From: Branchiostoma belcheri
Taxonomy: Eukaryota; Chordata; Leptocardii; Amphioxiformes; Branchiostomatidae
Reading direction: 5' to 3'
NCBI RefSeq assembly: GCF_001625305.1
Contig: NW_017804032.1
Span: 1,854,941 to 1,918,940, forward strand
Length of the DNA: 64,000 bases
The translations under genes were made by a program, and so were the position numbers. Below, piece by piece: positions 10,918 to 23,202 of this stretch (positions are counted from its first letter, which is position 1; the number at the start of each line of letters is the position of its first letter). The notes under the pieces are model-generated. The model ran no database searches, was not told the origin of the DNA, and saw nothing but the letters and a program-made list of their open reading frames with translations.

Positions 10918-13900
10918 TTAGTTAATTTTTGTATTTTCCATTGGGAACGCTACATTTCGTATGCCCCTTTCCATGTCGTCTGGTGGAGACTTAACCTCGA
11001 TAACCCGGGGACGCCGCTGTTTCCCCAGGAGTCCCAGTACCCGCTGCCACAGGTACTCCCACACCTCCAGGACGGTCAGCAGACTGGCGCCGATAAACAG
11101 GCCCATCATTCCTCCTATGTTACCTGCAGGATGGAGAGGGGGGCGGTCCAATCAGTGTACTGATGACATTTCAGTCAAACCATAGTAGGGATATCATCAT
11201 GAAAGTATGTCATATGTGCTGTATGTGTTAGGTGTGCACGCTATCAGCATACTTGCTGCCTAGTGCACACTTTGTATTGTCATGTTACAATTTCTGAATA
11301 AATAAATGAACGTTCATCTGTGTTAGTAGTTAATGTTACATGTTTAAAGCTAAAACGATTGATCCAACATAAAGGTGACAGAACTTTATTGTGTTGGATC
11401 AAAAGTTTTAAATTTAAACACATAGTAGGAATGTCTGTGAAAACTCGTAATCAGGGATATAGAAAAATAAAATTGTGATTCAAATTTACCGCTGGATACA
11501 ATTGAAACAATATAATGTCAGTCGTTTCGAGTGTCAGTTTGACACTCTTCATCATTGAAGAACATTTGTAGTTGTTAATTAATGTAGTTTGGTAAACCTT
11601 ATACAGACATTGACTTCACTGATGATGAGTGTCGGACAGACTCGAAACGTCTGTTAACATTCAAGCCAACAATTCTTGTTCTACGTACTCGCAAGCTGTC
11701 CTCCGTCCATGGCTTTCAGCTCGGTGATTTTCTGATAGTTCAGTTTCTCGTAGTAGACGCTGAACATGACGCCGTTTAGTCTGCAACAAACAAACAAAAC
11801 ACACCACAAGATATATAAAACATTGACATAAAGCGGTCCCGTAGGGGTGAGTATTGTATCCAGAGCCGTGCCTATCCAGTTCTATGCCAGAATTGGTTTG
11901 AATTAGGATCAGGCACGTTTCTGGATAGAATTCACGTATCAAATAATATCAATTTGCCTCAGGTACGGTTTTGGATATGCGTGGAATGCCTCGGATACAC
12001 ACGTGTCTGAGCATGATCCTAGATTAATTAAACATGCATGGTTCTGGATACACTATACATGAGGACAGTCAAACTATACATGGCGACGAAATTGGAAATG
12101 ACGTCACGTTCACTTACTCTAAGTACTCTCCAGTCGAGCCCCACAACGGAGAAATGTACTCGCCGGTGAGCTTGTTGGGCCACCCTGCGTACGATACAGA
12201 CATGCTGTAAGCTGTCATACTGCAGGGCACGGGGCAGTTACACTCCAGTTCTCCTCTGGTCACTTGATCTGTAACAGTGATAATTAAGAAATGTTAGGCG
12301 ACCTACACGCCAAGTCACTTTTGGGACCACATAATCATTGAAAGAAGTGATAGCTTTTGGCGATAAGTGGATCAAGTCATGATAGCAAGAGAAACGACAA
12401 ATGTTAGACGACCTGCAAGGGTTGTCTGTTACCAAATGCAAGTCCAGTTTAACATTTTGCTGTTCCATAGTCAATAGTGGATCAGAAAATTTACAAGAGG
12501 GGATGCAAACCCAGTCACGTTTGGGATCACGTTATCACTGCAGCGACACCTTGCGGCGAGAAGTGGCTCAAGTCATGATGATAACGTTAAACATGAGGAA
12601 ATTGCAGACAAACTACTAAAACGTTGGGAGGTAAGAGTAGTCTAGTTGTGTACAAGAAAACTGTAAGTGTCGAATATGTTCCTCTTTCACTGATGTGAAG
12701 GATAGAATATCGACAGCCACTCACCTAATACAGCTCTGACACATGAAAACATCGTGTTTGGATCGCAGGATGGTGCAGTTCCTAATGGAAAAAAGAGCCA
12801 AACGCTAGGTTGGTCATCCTTTCACTATGAAGGCTAATGTCTCCAGTTTTAAAAGTTGAAAAAAGGATACTGAACTTCTAATATTACAAAGAACTGTATA
12901 TCATTAATATGAGTATTATCAGAAATGTAGCATGTACATCATAATGTTTACCTTCGCATGGTCTAGATTAACACCCCTCTGCTCTGTGTATTGTTATCAA
13001 ACACATTCATATACTAATACATGGTGACCAGCCTACAACTCTACCCTGCTACATAATGTAACCCAGCCCCCAGGATTGCCTGCTACAGCACCAGTTACCA
13101 TGGTGACAGGCGGCCTAGTCGAGGTCATTGACCTTATATGTTTGGAGAAGAGGACGAAACAGCAACAACTTTTTGCGTTCTAACGTGAACTGATTAAGCG
13201 TAGGGCTGTGATATTTGGTCGCTTGATAAATTACATAACATACATTCGTCCTTTCGATCATTTCTTTTGACTATCGCACCTGGTAGATCGTACGGCCTAC
13301 AGCTGCAGTTCCGAACCACGTGTTTACTCCTGCACTCCAGATAGCAGCCGTTCAGCGTGTAGGTGTCGTAATACTCCAGCTGCAGGTCCTGACAGACCCC
13401 CCACGGAGGGACGTGGTTCTCGTACTGAGGAGGAGGAGGAGAAATCGTACGGACTTGTGATGTTTGCTATCATCTTTGGGATGACACAGTAACCAAAGAA
13501 AGTTCGAAGCTAGACTGGTAATGTATACCCTGTCTTTCATTGCTAAGGCTTAGTCTAAGCTTTCCCTCTTGTCACATTTAAGACGTTTGTCACTTCAGTG
13601 CATATAGTATTGATTTGAAACCAATTGAATTGAAGGTGGTCTGTGCGTCAGGCCTGTCGATGTCAAGCACTCCTGTTTTTATCTGACCATATTACAACAT
13701 CCCCCCCCCCAGCGTTAGCAGTAGTCAAATCACCAGGTTGACCAATTATTTGAGTCACACATCGTTATCACCCACCCACCCACCAACCAACCAACCAACC
13801 AACCAACCAACCAACCAACCAACCAACCAACCAACCAACCAACCAACCAACCAACCAACCAACGATTCCTATGTTTACCCGTCTAGCTTTGAAATATGTC

Positions 13901-16900
13901 TTGTTTTAACCACAGCGGTATTTCCGTTATCTTAGGTTTATTGATTATCATTTATTATTGTTTATTTCATTTTGCACATAAAAAAGGGCATACAGAGAAT
14001 TAATATCAAATACATTTGTACACGATATGAAACAAAGTATAGAAACTAAATAACTTATACAAAAGGAATGTATTGGAAGCAGAAAAAACAATAAGGTGTA
14101 ATTCTGATCTTGAGGACTCACTAATGTCCGTTTAGCGGCGATGAAGGCGTGGCTGCCCGGCGCGAGGGCGATGCCCTGGGTGTCCATCATGGGAGGCTCG
14201 TTCTGGTCATGCAGCAGGAGCTTCAATCCGACCTCGGAATTCCCACTCGCGTAATAACTTTCCGTGTAATCATTCTGCCGGGAAAAAGTCTAATTAATTA
14301 TTTACCGTAAAATAGAAATAAAATAAGAACAACGGAAGAAAAAAACTGGCTGAGAAAAGGTACAAGACCGGATACTACACTTTATCTTAGCCAAATTAAA
14401 AGGCTGTGAATTTGATCAATTGAAGCGATCGATATCTGCTTCGACCTCCTCGAGTTATATTGATTATTGTCCACAGTTTGCGCGGACGGATTCCTGAGCC
14501 TATAATATACACTATAAAGTTAGCCCCAGAGGCGTCGCCAATAACCCCAAGTAATGCACAGTAACAATAAGATTATCAAACTTTCGTAACCAAAAATGTG
14601 TTAATATCAAGTTATATATTTTGCTTGCCTAATTGCCTTCAAAGGTTTATGGTCACTCACCACTTTAAGGTCGACGAACGCCACGAAGCCGTTCCCGGAC
14701 CCTTGAATGGTCTGCTTCAGAGGGCTGTTCGCGTCGGCGTTGAAAGTGTAACAGTTTCCGTAATAGCCGAAAGAGTGGTTGAAGTCCTGTAGTGTAGATG
14801 GAAGTATATCACAAGAAAAGTGACCAATCAGGGAGCAGCATTAAAGATGCCCCAACCGGGACGGTGGACGATACCGACTTCCTACTACGGTAACCTTTGA
14901 CCCACGAGAGCGTGATGCAAAGGGAGAATTAGTAATCAAAAACAGCATGAAAGCTGCCACAACCGGGACGGTGGACGATACCGACTTTCTATTTCGGAAA
15001 CCTTTGACCCATGAGAGAGTGATGCAAAAGAAGAGTTATAGTAATCAAAGAACAGAATGAAAGCTACGCCAACCAGGACGTTGGACGATACCGACTTTCT
15101 ACTACGGTAACCTTCGATCTATGAGAGAAGGGCAGCATACTATCATGACTTCTGGTGTATTGTGATCGACACTACCACAAAATACAGCGACAATTTAGAC
15201 TTACCTGTTGAGTACAGGGATTTCCCTTCCACTTGCAGAGAGGCATGCGAGGCCATTGGAGGTTAAAGCCTTTTTCCAACAGGAGGTCCCCCACCGTCAC
15301 GCCCTGTTTGGTTATTATTTTTCTTTTTTTAATTAATGAAGACCTTTATTGTACATTTTTGCCCCACTGGGCTAAGCACTGGTCACATGTTAGCAAAGTG
15401 TATACATGTAAATATAAATGTCTAAAGTATACAACTTTAACTCCAAAGACCCTCCAAAGTGGCTGAGCCACTTTACTATGCACGTAGAGGCCATTTGCAT
15501 GAGGACGGCGGCAGATATCGACTTCCAAGACCTTTGACCCGCTCATGACGTCACGCGTCGATCAGAATTGTGGGTCAAATTCCTGACTGAGATCTATGTT
15601 TACGTATTGATGGCTGCTTTAATGTTGAATTGAAGTTAAAACTCAACTCTGCATCGTGACAGACAAGACAAAGGAGCCTTCAGGCTAAAATTAACGTGCA
15701 TAACCTCGCGCATACTAGCAGACGACGTGCCAAACTACATACCGATGCAGCGAATGGATCATGAGTTATAGCTGCGAAGGTACCAACACAACTGACCACA
15801 ATATTCTGTCGGAGGTCACTGATCTCTTTCACAGAGCAGTAAACAACAACAACAAAAAAAACTACAGCATTTAACGCACTCGACTCAACACACACGATTT
15901 ACCTCCAGAGTAGAGTTGACGGTTTCATCCGGATATGCACCTGGTGAGGCGAGGATAGCGTCAACGTCAAGTTGAACTCCATACAGGAACAAGGACAGGT
16001 ACGAGAAGTCAATGATCTTTAACTTGGATTCGTCAAACCTGAAAAGGGCACATGGCGTGATTAAGCCACGTGGGTAGTACTAGTACGCAACTGTCAATAT
16101 TATAACCCTATGTGTGCATGCCCCCCCCCCTCTCTATCTATCTGAGAGTAGCCGCACGTGTGCGTTCCCGTGTGAAAGAGTACGCACATGCGTGTGTATG
16201 TGAGAAGGCTTGCGTGTGTATGTATGTGTGTTTGCGCGTGTGTGTGCGTTTGCGCGCGTGTATGTGCTTTTGTGTGTGCGTGTGTGTGTGTGAGTGAGCT
16301 TGTATGATCAATTTGTGCTTACGTGTCTGTATATGTTTGTGTCATGAATGTGTGTGCTTGTGTGTGTGCCTGTGTGTTTGTGTGTGTATGTGTTTGGGTG
16401 TGTGTATTATGTGTGTGTTTGTGCTTTTGTGCTTTATTTTGGGGGGGTGTGCGTGCATGTGTGTGTTCGTGTGTTAAACTCAAGAGAACATTGAACCTAC
16501 TTGTTCATGTTGCAAATCGTGACAGCCGGAAATGTTAAGTCTTCAGCAAACTCCAACTTCGTATCAGTGATGGTTCTGTAACTGAAGTAGTCAATGATCC
16601 TGCAAAGTGTAAAAAGAAAAAAAACTCCAATCAATCAAAATCAATCAACTGATGATTTTGTTTTAATGAACTTTTGCTACAAGATTAGGGGCGTGACTAC
16701 ACGATTATTCCTTTTTTCACGAGAGATCGGTCAGTCAAACTACCCTCAACAATCAACCGGGACGGGGGCAGACATTGTTTACCAGATATCTTTGACCTAG
16801 TGTTGACGTCACAATTCAGAGAAGCAAGCCACGTACTGGCAAGTCTCACCGGATCAGTCTATTGAATTGAAGAAGACCAAAGTGAATGGTCTAGGTGAGA

Positions 16901-18332
16901 ACAATCTCTTGTGGTGGATCAAAAAGTTTTAACTCTGATTTTAATAAACACCCTCAACATGATTAGAAGTACAGAAGTCAGACAATATGCCAGGATAAGT
17001 AGCTAGATATTATGAGTGCGGGCCGCTACATGACACGCCATGACAACCTGACAAAGACAATCCTGCAGGACACTCTGTAAGGAGGACGCCGTCGGGGACG
17101 ACAGAGGAAGTCCTGGCAGGATAACATCCCAGAGTGGACGTCAACCTGTCCGAAAGGCTAACTGCCACAAGAGACAGAAAGGCCTGGAGACTGCTATCCA
17201 TCCTCACTTTTACCTTGTCCTTACTTTGACCTTACCCCAACGACCAGGAGGTCAAGGGACGAGGTAGGTAGATAGTATACTTACATGGAGCTGAACATGT
17301 AGGCAAACCCGGAGTATGAACCCAGGATAGCGACGACCCACAGGACACGGAAGTAGCCGCTGGGAGCGATGACAATCTGCGGGGAGAGATGGAACAACAG
17401 GCGGTCAAGATTAGCCTCTGCCAGGCTTCAGAAGCGGTCGGAAAGAGTATATATTGGCCAAATAGACAATTATAACATGCCAGGAGAGTTGGTTTGCTAA
17501 ACATTGGAATACATTGTACGGAAGCAGCTAACTGTACTGTTTCTCCTTTATCAGAACAACTCTCATGGCATGTTACATGTATCTATCTAATAGTATGATA
17601 ACTCTTTCCAGCCGCCTCTGAAGCCTGGTAGAGGCTATCTCAAGATGACGAATGATAAAAATGTCCATACTGTATATTGCATACATGTTGATCTTTGTGG
17701 CAATTCTTTTGAACTTTTACCTGTTACATACCATTGCCTGTAACAGAATGGAGATAGCTACAGGATGGATCTTGCCATTAATTATAAATGTATTTCAACA
17801 ATACCATCCACATCTTAATCTGCCTCACCTGTGGCCTTTTTGGCATATCGGGTTTCAGTGGGACATTTGTGTCGTGTCTCTGATGCAAAATTCAGAGCCA
17901 AAATAGCAGAAATGAATTGACAACCTGGGCACACTATTCCACACATTCTCATCACAGCTACAAATTAACAGATAGATAAATTATGAAGCAGTTTTGAACT
18001 TTCAACACAGGAACTTGGACTCACCCAAATTGTCGATTCTACAATTCTAGTCTTTTAAGAGCAGTCAACCGCTATACAGTAGATTTCGTGTGTTAGAAAT
18101 TGAAGTTCAACCATGCTTCATAATGACTTCTACCAAGTTGTGAACACAAATCAACTTTCAATATAAGTTATAGAAATAATTTTCTCTTGCCCCCGTGCAG
18201 TTTTCCCTTATCTTTTCTTTTCTTTTTTACAAATGATACAAAATTGCAAGCACCTACCCTATTGAGTCCGTGCAGAGTCGTGTTACCGGCGAACTCTTTT
18301 TCTGGGGACTCTTTCTCCTCTCCCGGTGACAT
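10918..18332 (-). CDS. ASIC: acid-sensing ion channel (DEG/ENaC superfamily, ASIC type), complete
   Basis: Twelve exons, all GT/AG with matching phases: 18332-18258, 17376-17285, 16599-16501, 16038-15903, 15303-15205, 14786-14661, 14274-14122, 13424-13280, 12781-12725, 12268-12118, 11780-11689, 11123-10918. They total 476 residues, close to the family's usual size. The short N-terminus holds the His-Gly gating motif (TTLHGLN, residues 18-24). TM1 lies in exon 2 ([20 protein letters not shown]). The post-TM1 hallmark is [12 protein letters not shown]. The Cys-rich ectodomain includes YGNCYTF, PPWGVC, CYLEC, NCSC and CNCPVPC. TM2 is preceded by GG and carries the G-A-S selectivity filter (420-422) in [18 protein letters not shown]. 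Expected product: one subunit of a trimeric, amiloride-sensitive, proton-gated Na+ channel at the plasma membrane. Proton gating is inferred from the family. Introns hold many repeats. Confidence 0.93.
11519..11653. repeat. inverted pair of hammerhead-ribozyme-like repeat ends
   Basis: The right arm (about 11612-11653) reads CTGATGA, a hairpin, CGAAACG on the + strand. The left arm (11519-11560) is its inverted relative, with a well-paired hairpin GAGTGTC/GACACTC followed by GAAACG on the minus strand. The CUGAUGA / stem / GAAA order is the catalytic core of a hammerhead ribozyme. It lies in intron 11 of the ASIC gene. Confidence 0.45.
11830..12060. repeat. dispersed repeat with TCCAGAAC / GTTCTGGATA motifs
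   Basis: Several TATCCAG or TTCTGGATA blocks recur here in both orientations. Related sequence occurs at 20825-20960 and, as a compact inverted repeat, at 63811-63921. It lies in intron 10 of the ASIC gene. No coding capacity is seen. Confidence 0.45.
13771..13863. repeat. (CCAA)n microsatellite
   Basis: About twenty perfect CCAA tetranucleotides preceded by a few CCCA units, in intron 7 of the ASIC gene. One + strand frame would read as a PTNQ repeat, but this is low-complexity DNA and not a protein. Confidence 0.95.
14843..15130. repeat. three tandem copies of a ~109-bp unit
   Basis: Units start near 14843, 14951 and 15060. Each carries AACCGGGACGGTGGACGATA (the third slightly changed), then CCGACTT, CTAC, GGTAACCTTTGACC. 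The block lies in intron 5 of the ASIC gene. Single related copies appear at 15490-15545 and 16757-16805, so a dispersed element was locally amplified. Confidence 0.8.
16188..16475. repeat. TG-rich simple repeat
   Basis: Imperfect (TG)n with interspersed CG, CT and AT steps, in intron 3 of the ASIC gene close to the donor of exon 3. The long open frames across it encode only Cys/Val runs and are artefacts. Confidence 0.9.
16745..16965. repeat. dispersed repeat related to 1880-2062
   Basis: It contains ACCGGGACGG, TATCTTTGACCTAG, TTGACGTCACAA, AAGCCACGTA and CAAGTCTCACC in order. These are shared in part with the tandem units at 14843 and in part with the fold-back repeat at 1880. It ends near GTGGATCAAAAAGTTTT. 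Confidence 0.5.
17010..17215 (+). mobile_element. LINE fragment: 3' end of a reverse-transcriptase ORF
   Basis: The + strand reads, with a stop and at least one frame change, [27 protein letters not shown], then [18 protein letters not shown]. This is the characteristic C-terminal tail of non-LTR retrotransposon ORF2 proteins (Gly/Arg hinge, W-x-D-N-I, D-R-x-x-W-R). It is a short dead remnant in intron 2 of the ASIC gene, on the opposite strand to that gene. Confidence 0.8.
17413..17637. mobile_element. fold-back MITE, TAGCCTC family
   Basis: Imperfect terminal inverted repeats are formed by AGCCTCTGCCAGGCTTCAGA and its counterpart GAAGCCTGGTAGAGGCTA. Further inside, ACATGCCAGGAGAGTTG pairs with CAACTCTCATGGCATGT. 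Both ends fit a TA target duplication, so a Tc1/mariner-type origin is possible. Relatives lie at 35069-35204 and 42226-42745. This copy sits at the 3' end of the LINE fragment. Confidence 0.6.
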
Positions 18333-19154
18333 GGCGGAAGGTTACTGCTAAAACGGGTTCGAACGGGAAAACCGTTTTAAACTTGTACTCCTCCTCTGGG
18401 CTGTGAGAGTATGGAGACAGAGTGACGTGTAGATTGCAAATTCTGGGGTGTCCTATATATATGAAGACTGGTCTTTTGTTCACCTTTTCTCTGGGACCCA
18501 AAGAAAAATAAACAAACTGAACAAAAAGGTAGCTACTATGGCTAAGCCACCTGATATTACGTTTAATTCATAAACAAATTTAGCTGCAAGGATAGTACAG
18601 ATTGAGACTTGTGCCATCATGTAGCCTGGTATCCAAACCTATCTTAGCTGCCTAGTCTCAGTCTCAGTTGATTAGATACTGGCTAAGTTTGGAAAATCTA
18701 CATAATGTAGGGTTGTTAAAAGGGATGCGCATGACTGGCCAAATGACGTTCAGGACATATCATGTAGACATGGGCTCCGAAATGGTTGACTTAACCCCGC
18801 TGTTAATGCCAACCGTTTTGAAACATATTCAGAGAACGTCTGAAAGACACATTTCTGTTGGAACAAGTTAAAGATACCAGTAAACTCCACACATATTCTA
18901 AAATAAATAAAAAACATTTTGGCATGGTAGAATATCTCACATCAATTCAGTACGAACCCGCTTGCAAATACCATGATAACCAAACTGAGAATCAGCGCAC
19001 ATTGCCCTCAAAATGAAAAGGGCCGACACCGGTGCGAGTATCAAAGAGAACGAAAGAGTTTCGGCAGGTGAAATAGGTCTGGAAACCAGGCTAGCCATTA
19101 CCGTCGTTACGACTTGAACACAACAGACATCTACAGTACCTGAAACAACGTCTT

Positions 19155-19385
19155 ACCACTTCGAGACGTTTGCTCAATCAACACGCCGTTTTCTTGTCGT
19201 CGAGAAGTTTGCCCAATCTACACTTCTTCTTTTTTTCTTGCCGTCGAGGAGTTTACTCAAACAACACTTCGTTTTCTTCTCGTTGAGACGTTTGCTCAAT
19301 AAATAAAAATTAATCGACAACCACAAATTGAAAAAAAAAACGCTGCAATGTTTTCTTCTCGTCAAGAAGTTTGCCCAATCCACAA
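19155..19385. repeat. ~40-bp tandem repeat
   Basis: At least five variants of TTCTCGTCGAGAAGTTTGCC followed by CAATC start near 19158, 19198, 19240, 19276 and 19357. Spacing is about 36-42 bp for the first four and about 80 bp for the last. The GTCGAGAAG core is weakly self-complementary. Confidence 0.75.
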
Positions 19386-19969
19386 AAATGAACGGACGGC
19401 CACAAAACTGACCGACAGGTGGCTGAAATTCAACGCAACAACAACAAACAGAAAACGACGGCCGTATGTTGGGGGTAAGGCGGCGATAAAAAGACTTTCT
19501 ATCCCCTCGTTTGTCTACCGTTTGTCAGATTTAGGACGACCGATAGGACGAAGTGACGTCAATATATGTGTGGGATCGTTCAGTTAGTTATTCTACTCTC
19601 AGCAAAATCATTTTTGTAAGAGATAAGCATGAGAAAAGCCAGAGGTTTTCGGAATGAAGTGTTCTCATCTCATTTGCAGCAAACAGGACAACAAACAAAG
19701 TTGGACCTATTAAAAGTACATGTAGACTCCTGCCTAAACATGTCAGAAACCGTGAAAAAATCAGGGAAATACATGTATCTGTAAATCACAAAAACTTTAG
19801 AAAAACATGTAGGTATGCAGCGAAACCTGTTTCCCAACGTGATTAGGGACAAGCAGTGTCTATAAATCTTTTTGTTATCGAGAAAATAACTGGAAATCCT
19901 CAGGGGCAATTGCAAAGCAAGTGGTGAATGGAGATTAAAAAACAACAAGGTAGAATACTCTAGAACTTA

Positions 19970-20240
19970 GTGTGGCCTCATGCTTATTTGTCTTACATGT
20001 AACATGTTTTCATGGTTGAATTGTGGATAACATCTTCTAAAGCCCCCAAACTAGGGCGCGCCGGAGAATAGTAACAAAATTTCAGCAAAAAATGGTGCTA
20101 TTATAAACCACAGGAATGCAAAGCTGGTATTGTGAATTTGCATTAGTGCATAGCGACTTTTGCGACAAGCTGGCACATGCTGGCCATTTGCGGCATGTTT
20201 CAGTCGGGAATTTGTTATAAACTTTCTAAATCACTATTTT
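19970..20240. mobile_element. degenerate PIF/Harbinger-like MITE
   Basis: The inner sequence (GTGGATAACATCTTCTAAAG, CCCCCAAACTAGGGCGCGCC, ACCACAGGAATGCAAAGCTG, GTATTGTGAATTTG) matches the complete element at 36721-37134 step by step. The termini are degraded. Confidence 0.65.
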
Positions 20241-22754
20241 ATGCCTGAAGTCTTCAAGTTTGGTTATCATGTTGTTACGCTCTCATAAGAAGAGAAAAAA
20301 AATATCATTCGAATATCGGAAAATAACCGAGACATGGCACGAGCCCTAGTCATGTGTAAATGACTCACAGTCTTCCTCTACGAAAGTCGGTCACTGAAAA
20401 CGGCCTTTTCTGACACAAAACCCTCCCATCCACCTCTTAACCCACCCATACAGGCGGCTTTACAAAAACGCTAAAACCTAAAACCATGCTTTACCTCCAC
20501 ACGTACTGTTTCTATATCAATACGCGGAAACATAGAACTTAGCGGACGTCTCGATCGACTGAACAAAAAGACGAGAAAAGCTCCCAAACATGACATTCTA
20601 AAGAATTAGGTTACGCAATGTCGCATTGAGGGTGACCGTCAAGGTTACTAGTATTGCATGCGTATTGATGGTTATTATATGCCTCAGGCCGTCCACACCC
20701 GGATGTTTTAAACAAATACTGATATCTCACAACTCAGCCCAAAAGGTAAATAAATAAATTTGATTTGTTTTGTTTTGATTTGATTTTTTCGACAGCATGT
20801 GTATATGTACAACATAGGTTAATGTTCTATCCAGAACCGTGCTTTATTCAGAGCTATGCTCACGCATATCTTGGATACGCGAAGACCATATCCAGAACCA
20901 TTCTCGATCCTAACCCTAACCCATTAAGGTATAGAATAGACGCAATTCTGGATGCGATAGCTACAACTAGCCAAATGCTATTACAAAGGCGACTGAGCAA
21001 TATGCGATATAAGGCACAAGGCACGTATAATCATGAAGGCGTTTATACGACTTTAGGTGCTATTTTTAATTGACAACACACACGTAAAGTACAGTGTTCA
21101 CCAGATATTATTGAGTAGTTGCTTACCTGCTTCTTGTCTGGTGCCGTCGGCGTGATGTGACGGCTTGAAAACGACACATTCACATACTTTTTAGATGATC
21201 TCAACCGTTCTGGGTGACAACCTCTTCAGCGCGGTTTCTGAAGCCGGGGGTCTTTGTGCAGAGCCCAGGCGGAACCTCCCGTGTCCAGCTTTGTTGGCGG
21301 ATCAAATCAGGCGTTTGTCCGTGAAGGACTCAGGCAACAGCCCCACAAGTCGCCTGCTTGCACAGTTTGTTTTCTCCCGTGAAAAGGGATTTTATTTTTT
21401 GGCAACGCCTCTGGGGCAGGGTTTATTTTGGTGCTCAACAACTCAACAAGCAGTCCCGAGCTTCAATATGAACGTAGGTGTATACAGCTCTAGTAGTGTC
21501 TCAAGGATATGATTTAAAATGATACACATTACTAAGTACAGTCACAGGAACGTCAATGTACGTAGATGTACAGCTCTCCTGTGGTTATGTCTTAAGTATA
21601 AAATTCTTTTTAAAAATGATTTAATCTGATACACATGACTAAATACAGGCGCAGGAACTTCAATGCACGTACACGTCACTTGTAATGAAGTGTTTATATT
21701 ATTACCTCCGGGTAGGGATGTATATCCCGAGCGCGGAGGTTTTGTGAGGGAAGACGAAAATTGCGTTCGCAGCCGTTTCTCGCGTTTGGGTGGACGGATA
21801 TGTCTGGGACTTGGTATACGTTTTGCTGTTGGGCTGTAGATGGTGCACGTTGTTTTGGTTTTTTAGTATGTGTGTTTTAGTGCGTGAAAATGATGCGTTT
21901 AGACCGCCGATGGACACCCCTTTCAGTGTGAAAGTGGACCTCAGCTTTTGACCTCTGCATGTATAATCACCATTGAGGTCGCGACCACTGATCTGACCTT
22001 TCACACAGAGGGGTGTCAGCATTCTTTGAAACTGTTCAGATGTGAACCACATGTGCCGTCAATCAACGTCTCATTATCGTGCCTGGTGGGATCGCGCGGG
22101 TCGCAGCCAGGGTCGCAGCCAGCCAACTTCCGGGTGGGCCAATGGGTCAGGGGTCAACGCCCTCTTGCGCAATTTCGGATGTTTTCGGCTTACAAATACC
22201 GTGGTATACTGTCTCAGACGTTCTCGACATGCATTTCGCGTTGGGGTAGTTGGTGTATCTTCTGTTAATGGGCTGTAGATGGTGCAGGTTTTTTTTTGTT
22301 TTATTGTATATGTGTTTTGGGGCGTAAGATTATTTGTATTTCCTTTTCGTGTCTCGGACACCCGTTACTGTGTTTGTTTACATTATCGCTGGTCGCTGAG
22401 GGTCGGGCAGCCAGATTCGCCACGGGATGCCTCCTGTCCTTTCTATTTTTGGGCTCCAGTCGGCTAGGGGGGATTAGTGATTTCACACATCATTTAGCCA
22501 ATTACAAACATTTCGAAACTTTTCGAAAAAAATGGTATTCGCGCGAATTCACTAGTTAATTCAAAGAACAGTCCCAACATGCACCCAACATTCTGCAACA
22601 TACATTACAATACCCGGAGGTACAAAATCTACGATTTTCCTTGTTCTAATTCTATAGTAAACTGGATTTTCACATGACTTAATAAGTTATCATGAAAGTT
22701 CATCTGTGTTGGTAGTAATCATAGTAAAAGGTTGAAATTTATTCCAACACACAA

Positions 22755-22805
22755 TTATACAGGGATCAAATTTTCAGCGACCACTGTCGCCTTCATCAGG
22801 ATAAT
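22755..22805 (-). ncRNA. hammerhead-ribozyme-like motif in a dispersed repeat
   Basis: On the minus strand: CCTGATGAAGGCGAC, a four-base loop, GTCGCTGAAAATTTGATC. This gives the core order CUGAUGA, a stem II of five or more pairs (GCGAC/GTCGC), then GAAA. Hammerheads of this kind are known in Penelope-like retroelements and in small non-autonomous retrozymes. Activity is not shown; flanking stems I and III were not verified. Confidence 0.4.
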
Positions 22806-23202
22806 TAATAACCAATCACTTCAGAATGTGATCTCGCGAGAATTACGGTTTACAAACTCGTGACCTTATTCACACGAGATTTTACTGATACGTGACGTAA
22901 ATATCAGAGCACTTCAGACTTCACTCAAAAGAGATGGTGGACGATATAAACTCCCTTGCACTTTTGATCAATTGCTTACGTCACGTATCAGTAAAATCTT
23001 TATAAAAAAATTCACATGGCATTGCTATGAATTTAATGCGTTTATCAAAATGAAAATAAAAAAGTTAGACATGACAAAAGTACAGAATTATATTATATAT
23101 TTTGTGTTGTCATTATTCATAGCTTTCCTTCTGGTTTTATCATTTCTCTATCTACCTTATAGAAGGCAAGCTATTTTGGTACAACTTTTTGTGACCACTA
23201 AA

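Larger units (their letters stand above)
18333..23202. other. 4.9 kb gene-free interval between the ASIC 5' end and the receptor kinase 3' end
   Basis: No coding gene is recognised. It includes the ASIC upstream region, a ~40-bp tandem repeat (19155-19385), a diverged MITE (19970-20240), TCCAGAAC-type repeat (20825-20960), a possible minus-strand donor (AAGAAGCAG|GTAAG near 21126), a duplicated TG-rich stretch (21760-21905 and 22210-22350) and a hammerhead-like motif (22763-22801). Confidence 0.5.

Noticed and set aside
16112-16538. Cys/Val-rich proteins in the TG repeat
   Set aside because: Low-complexity translation of a simple repeat within an ASIC intron.
21120-21200. Alternative upstream exon of the ASIC gene
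   Set aside because: A good donor (AAGCAG|GTAAG) follows an open frame, but it has no start Met and would have to skip the exon with the essential His-Gly motif; at most a UTR exon.
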